DNA from: Sarcocystis neurona
Lineage: Eukaryota > Apicomplexa > Conoidasida > Eucoccidiorida > Sarcocystidae
Assembly (NCBI GenBank): GCA_000727475.1
Contig: KL647293.1
Span: forward strand, 659,216-723,215
Reading direction: 5' to 3'
Length of the DNA stretch: 64,000 nucleotides
In this document: piece by piece, positions 58,796 through 64,000 of the stretch
Layout of the letters: every line of letters begins with the position of its first letter
Position numbering within the stretch: the stretch's first letter is position 1
Made by a program: the position numbers and the translations under genes
Notes under the pieces: generated by a model
The model's database searches: none
Told to the model about the DNA's origin: nothing
What the model saw: the letters and a program-made list of their open reading frames with translations, nothing else

Positions 58796-59984
58796 ATGGT
58801 GTTGCTGTTGCTGCTTCTGCTGGAGGCTGCTTCACTGCCACTTCTCTTTTGACTGCTGCTATTGCTACTTTGCCTCTTGGCTGCTGCTGCTGCTGTGGCT
58901 CTTCTTCTGCTGCTGTACCTCTGCTGCACTTGGTCGTTTCTGCTGCGGCTGCTCCTCCTCCTCTGCTGCTGCTTCCCCACACCCCGCTTCACTCGCTCGC
59001 TGTTGCTGCTTCAATCTGCTGCTGCTTTGGCCCTCTTCGGGTGCCGCGACGCCAGCTGCTGCAGCTGTGGCAGGTCTCCTCCGGCTGTAGTAGCTGCGCG
59101 GCTCAAGACACGCCACTGCTGCACAAAGCTTGTGTTGCCGTTCAACAGACGCTGAAGAAGCTCCCTGCTGTGTCGTCTTATTCTGTTGCACCCGCTTGTG
59201 CCGTCTAAACTGCTATACCCCTCTGCATTTGCTGCGGTTGCTAGCGCTACCACCTTCTGGACGCGCAGCCGTGCCCGCAGACCGCTGTAGCCGCTGATGT
59301 TGCTGCTGTGATTGCTGGTGTTGCTGCTGCGACTGCTGCTGTTGCACCTGTGATGGCTGCTGCTGCTGCTGGTTTGATTGCTGCTGCTGCTGCTGTGATG
59401 GCTGCTGCTGTTACTATTGTGACTGGCGATGTCACCGCTGCTGCTGTGATGGCTGCTGCTGTGATTGTTGCTGCTGCTGCTGTGATGGCTGCTGCTGCTG
59501 TGATTGTTGTCGCTGCTGATGTGATGGCTGCTGCTGCTGTGATTGTTACTGCTGCTGATGTGATGGCTGCTCCTGTTGCCGTGCTTCCTTCTGCTGCTGC
59601 TGCTGTTGCCGCGGAGCCTCTTTTTTGCCCCCTGCACGACGACAGCTGCGAGAGATATCCGCTACTTCGACAGTGAAACAGCACTGGCCAGAGCGGCAGC
59701 AGCAGGAGCAGCGGCAGCAAGGGGAAGGAAGCGGCGGAGCTCGGGCCAGAGCAGCAGCAGTAGCGGCCAAGGGAATCGATCCCGGTGCTGTTGGTCGCGG
59801 TATCCTGCGCAGGCTGCTGCCTCAGGAAGCGCTGCTGTTCGCATTTCTGCGATCTTTTTCTTTCTCTGCTGCCTCTACTTTCGCGCTCGCACTTCTTCAG
59901 TAAGTAACTAAACTCTCCTACAAATTGATCCCAGTCGCTACGCATGCGTGCAAACAAGTGTATACATACGTATACACACTCTTT
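58796..59984 (+). other. CTG/TGTGATGG repeats; possible PEX10 3' exon region
   Basis: 58800-59030 is CTG repeat. 59050-59200 includes a non-repetitive plus frame (LLHKACVAVQQTLKKLPAVS) that could be a following exon. 59290-59580 is a tandem repeat of GCTGCTGTGATGGCTGCT-type units. Non-repetitive sequence at 59690-59899 ends at a perfect donor (CA|GTAAGT at 59900), so an exon on the plus strand is likely there. An acceptor (CACTGCAG ending 60664) could pair with it in phase 0, giving VARLSTSSLLDSLRLASHTT. Membership in PEX10 is not shown. Confidence 0.35.
59290..59585. repeat. TGTGATGGCTGCTGC tandem repeat
   Basis: Units of 15-24 bases combine GCTGCTGTGAT(G/T)G with CTGCTG. On the minus strand this reads as alternating SSS and HH/NN, a composition artefact rather than evidence of a gene. 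Confidence 0.8.
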
Positions 59985-60540
59985 CAATTGTATCTATCTA
60001 TCTGTCTATCTTTCTGTATACATATATGTATACATATCTATATATGTTTGTGTGACACATATACATATATATATGTATATCTATGGCAACGTGACCCGAC
60101 GTGTTTCGCGTATTCACGTGTATATCCATATCTATCTATCCATATATATATAAATATATATATAGGTTTGTGTACAAGATAATATTTGTATACGTGTGCT
60201 CATATGTGTATATATATATGTATCAACATCAATATATGTATATTCGTGTATGTAGAGTCTACACGTTTACACACATATATATATATACATACATGTATAT
60301 GTATAGAAACGGGTGACATACATATATATATACGCATAGACACATATACGCGTAGGCATTTGTATACATATAAATATATGTATAGATGTATTGTACGTAA
60401 CCACGCATATATATATATATGTGCAATATATCTATCTATATATGTATATGTGTATGTAGGTATGTATGAATATCAACGTATGTATATACGTACATGTACA
60501 AGCCTAAGCATATATATGTATATATAGATGTGTGTAGGTG
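59985..60540. repeat. large TA / TACATA microsatellite island
   Basis: More than 500 bases of TATATA, TACATA, TATCTATC and CACATATACG steps. This is the longest such island in the window. Confidence 0.85.
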
Positions 60541-60779
60541 GGAATAAGCTGCTGTCATATATGGAGTAGTTTGAAGTCCCTTTTGGCATGTAGACGAGTG
60601 AGCGCGTGCATCCACAGAGGGGAAAGCAGCTGCAAATATTGTCTTTGCTGGAACTACACTGCAGGTGGCCCGTTTGTCTACTTCCTCCCTGTTAGATTCA
60701 TTAAGATTGGCTAGCCACACCACGTGCGCTGGTACTGCGAAGTCAACGTTTGCTGACTTCCTCTTCTTTCAACCGCCGC

Positions 60780-62400
60780 CCCTGCCGCCGCGCGTCTTGG
60801 GTTCGCTCCTGCTGCGCGGCTCCTTGCTCTTCTTGCTGCTGCTCGGCTCGCTGCTCTTCTTGGTGCTGTCCGCCTCGTTGCTCTCCTTGCTTCTGCTCTT
60901 GTTGCTCTTCTTGCTGCTGCTGCCGGGCTCGCTGCTCTTCCTGCTGCTGCCTGGTGCGTTGCACTTCTTGCTGCTGCTCTTGTTGGTTTTCTCGCTGCTG
61001 CCTTTGTTGCCGTTCTTCCTTCGGCCGTTGTCGTTGTTCTTGCTGCTGCCCTGGCTCTGTTCTTCCTGCTGCTTCTGCCGCCGCCACTCCTGCTACCACT
61101 TAACCTGCTGCTGCATTCCCTGCTGCTGCATTTCCTGCTGCTGCTTTACCTGCTGCTACTTCCCCTACTACTGCTTTGCCTGCTGCTGCAGTCCTTGCCG
61201 CTGCTCCTGCTCACTGCAAGTCTCCCGTGCTGCTTCCGTTTATGCGCGCGCTGGCCTGAGAGCCTTTCGCCGTTGCTGCTGTAGCAGACGCAGCAACATT
61301 GCGTCTCTGTGTGGTCGTGGCCCTTAGTAATCTTTCTCTCTGCTTCCGCCTCATGCTCCTTCACTTGCTGCTTTGTTGTTCCGCGACACCTGCGCTGCTG
61401 CTCTGGGCGCTCTGGTGTTGCTGCTGCTGCTCTGCTGCTGTCTAGAAATGTGCTTCTGCTTCTCTGGGGCGCAGCTGAGTTCCGCGTTGCCACGTCAGCA
61501 GCATACAGCTACCCGTGGACTTCCCCTCCCGACTCCAGTAGCTGCTGCTGCTGCTTCTCATCTTCATGTGTGCAAGGGCTTGTTCTGCTGCTGCTGCTTC
61601 CGCTGCATGCGCAGTCGTCATTGCTTCACAGAGAAGTTGCTGCTGATGCTTCTCCTGGCGTGTGGCAGCACAGGTTCTCTGGCGTATCTCTGGCATGCGG
61701 CTGGTGTACACCCGCGCTCCGATGCTTCTGCTGCTGCTGCTGCTACTCCAAGCGAGACGGCCACCATTATCCAGCTTTTTTTCTCTTTTTGCCGGCTGTC
61801 CTCGCTGGTGCGGAGAAGCCTTCTGCTGCTGCTCTTCGAGAGGTTGCTGCTCCTGCCGCGGAACGGGTCTGCTTGGTCGCACCGCTCGCGCACTGGTGGA
61901 CCACACCACGCCCCCGTCTCAGTGTTACAGCCGCCACGTCTGCTTCAGCTCTACCCACATACATATATATATATGTGTATACATGTGTACGTATACAAAT
62001 GCGTATATGTATTGCGCGCATATGTATATACATGCGTGGGTCTGACAACATGCAAGTGAGCGCTCCTGCTTTTGTTGAGAGAGGCTATACGGGTGTGGCT
62101 GCTCTAGGCAACGGTCCTGCACGTTGCTGCTGCTTTTCTCCCCCTCTCTGAGGGGTGCCTCCTTAATCTGAGATGCGGCTGCTGCTGCTGTGATGAAGGC
62201 AACTAACTGTTGCTGCTGGCGTTGGCCATTGCGCTGCTGCTGCCACTGCCGTCCACGCTTCCCTCCTGCTGCTGCTGCTACAGGAGGCGTGCGGGCAGGG
62301 CTTCTTCCCCTGCAGCACGAGTCGCCGTCTACAACTTCCTTGCCGGTAGGTGGCTCTTCTCCCGTTCTTGTATTCCAGCAGCAGCCTTTTCTAAGCGTCC
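60780..62400. repeat. CTG-rich stretch with short tandem units
   Basis: CTTGCTGCTGCT-type repeats occupy 60800-61080 and a 15-base unit CTGCTGCATTCC / CTGCTGCTTTACC repeats at 61100-61210. CTG repeats continue to 62270. Open frames on the plus strand are Leu/Cys-rich shadows, and the minus strand gives Gln/Glu frames from the same repeat. Confidence 0.65.
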
Positions 62401-63156
62401 GTCGTGGGATATACATATACGTATATATATCTCCGTCCATCTATCTGTCGATATATCTAAATACATGTATATATATATATATATACGTACATATATATGT
62501 ATATATATATACATATGTACGCGGCTTTAATTCTGGGTGTCTACGTAGAGAAGGCGTCATTACGTTTGGTTTCTCTGCCCCACATGTATCTATCAATCCA
62601 CCCTTCCATCTGTTCGTCTGTCTCCGGATACGTGTACACATCTGTGGCTCTCCATGTCTGCGCGGAGACTTTAAATCCGGCTTTTCTTCTGCACAACTGC
62701 AGAGAGAGGGGGGGAACGTGCCTCACGAAGGAAAGGAAAGTGGCGATGCTCGACGCTGTCATCATGCGCTCTCAAGACGTCTGCGCACCTTCAAGTGGAT
62801 ATATGTGTAGTTATATCGACGTGCAAGTACATGTGTACACACGCGTATATATATATATACATATATATATGTAAATGTATATGTGTGTATATGCGTACCC
62901 TGATTTTGAATATGTATGTATATATATATATGTATATATAAATGTATATCTGTAGACATATATATATATATATAGTTGCGCACTGAATATAAAGATGCGT
63001 ATATAGGTGGGGTGTTGAAAGTGGGCCGATACATCAGAGTAGCAGTTGTTCATGTCCCCCATCTCTCCTTCTTCCTCGTTGACGACCTGAGGCATGGGCG
63101 TCTTATCCACTGCGTTTTCCGCAGCTGCCGAGAGAACGTATAACGCGCTACTTCCA
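62401..63156. repeat. TA microsatellites with plain spacer
   Basis: TA/TACATA runs lie at about 62408-62520 and 62845-62975. The spacer between them and up to 63156 has no recognisable gene. Confidence 0.7.
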
Positions 63157-63985
63157 GGTGTACGTACACCATTCGCTTCGCGTGTGAACACGCTCACGCC
63201 GGTGTACGTACACTCGAGTGAGAAGTGGCACACTAATAAACGTTCTGGAGCAGTGCACCCGATGTGCGCGCACGAAGCAGACAGGCTGAAAGACTGGTGC
63301 GCGTCGTGCTGGTGTACGTACACCACAAGACCTTCATGCATGTGAGGTGTACGCACACCACGCTCTTCTGCGCATTGGACTCGTCGACCTGCGCGCTCAC
63401 GCCGCTGTGCTGCTTCCTAGCATGCTTCCGCCTTCTCTACTTCTCTGCAGATAAATACAGGAGCCGTATGCAAATCTACGTGTGCGACAGCGGATCGTAA
63501 CGTACAAACTTCCTGTAGACTTGTTGTACTTCAGAAGGGAATTTTGTACGGCGTACGTACACCGCAGGAGCTTCACATCAAGTGAATGTATGCCGGAGTG
63601 GCTGGTGAGGCCCCTCTCAGCTGCGTCCGCACTCGTAATAGCCTGTGCAGTGCTCGCTCATGCGTACGGATACCTCAATCCTGTCTTCGTGCTGCGTTTG
63701 TGGTGTACGTACTCCGTAGTAGCCTTCAAAGAGCTTTCCCAGGGTTTCCTTTTCCTTCCCAATATTTCCGTTCCTTCCTGCTGGGAACTACTTTATGGGA
63801 TAGTAAACGTGTTGCTCTGTTTGTGCTTCTGCAACAGATGAACACACGTGTCGATGCTGTCTTCAAGTGTACGTACACTGCACTCCTTCAGTGAGAGGCA
63901 GAATGTGCCAGCGTCCCGTCTGGGAGATCTGTGCGGCGCGATGCCGGAAGTAAGTGTGGGGCCGTTCTTCAGGTGTACGCCCGCC
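63157..63985. repeat. cluster of the 14-bp palindrome GGTGTACGTACACC, eight copies
   Basis: Exact or near copies lie at 63157-63170, 63201-63214, 63311-63324, 63346-63359, 63550-63563, 63702-63715, 63866-63879 (AGTGTACGTACACT, a perfect palindrome) and 63972-63985 (degenerate). Spacing is irregular (35-204 bases). The intervening sequence has even composition and no convincing gene. The array may continue past the window end. Confidence 0.85.
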
Positions 63986-64000
63986 ACAGTACTTATTTGA

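Noticed and set aside
60186..60527. Plus-strand Tyr/Ile-rich open frames in the TA island
   Set aside because: They are direct translations of TATATA and TACATA microsatellites.
61662..61720. RISGMRLVYTRAP, faintly like the KRLTGIxYLRVR segment of PEX10
   Set aside because: Only a few residues agree, the preceding FYxxGxYY segment is missing, and the surrounding frame is CTG repeat translation.
62285..62345. CGQGFFPCSTSRRLQLPCR between an acceptor- and a donor-like site, considered as a RING remnant
   Set aside because: The Cys spacing does not fit C-G-H-x-F-C-x2-C and the metal-binding His is absent.

Overview
The window looks like nuclear DNA of an apicomplexan coccidian, most probably Eimeria; the species is not resolved. 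The main sign is dense CAG/CTG trinucleotide repeat on both strands and inside genes, giving long Gln, Ala and Ser runs. Such runs are typical of Eimeria proteins. Other signs are intron-containing genes, long CT-rich tracts before splice acceptors, many TA/TACATA microsatellite islands, and a bacterial-type ribosomal protein with a secretory leader (apicoplast-type). There is no bacterial operon layout, CRISPR array, tRNA or rRNA that I can support. Because CAG repeats stay open in all frames, most long open frames here are shadows. I call a gene only where there is family homology, consistent splice sites with matching phase, or an unusually long stop-free frame.

Layout. 1-1922: CTG repeats and a ~480 bp pyrimidine tract. 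1923-10853: a giant low-complexity coding locus open in one frame and ending at a splice donor. 10854-14316: Gln-rich fragments, TA microsatellites and small tandem repeats. 14317-18411: a second long unknown coding exon. 18412-25295: CTG repeats plus a two-exon coiled-coil gene (20716-22351) whose intron carries a ~63 bp minisatellite. 25296-29088 (minus): a two-exon uL10-type ribosomal protein, probably apicoplast-targeted. 29900-36360: a repeat-poor block with no recognisable gene. 36361-41643 (plus): a four-exon SNF7/CHMP4 ESCRT-III gene. 43269-43798 (minus): a small two-exon gene of unknown function. 47893-50379 (minus): a mitochondrial carrier of the SLC25A39/40 (yeast MTM1) type. 57092-58795 (plus): the N-terminal domain of peroxin PEX10, RING part not found. 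59000-64000: CTG tandem repeats, TA microsatellites and, at the right end, a cluster of a 14-bp palindrome.

The recognisable genes are housekeeping genes of different compartments: apicoplast translation, endosomal membrane remodelling, mitochondrial transport and peroxisome biogenesis. I see no sign that they work as one system. What is unusual is how conserved cores are inflated by homopolymer insertions, and the shared palindromic minisatellite found in the 21.4 kb intron and at 63 kb.
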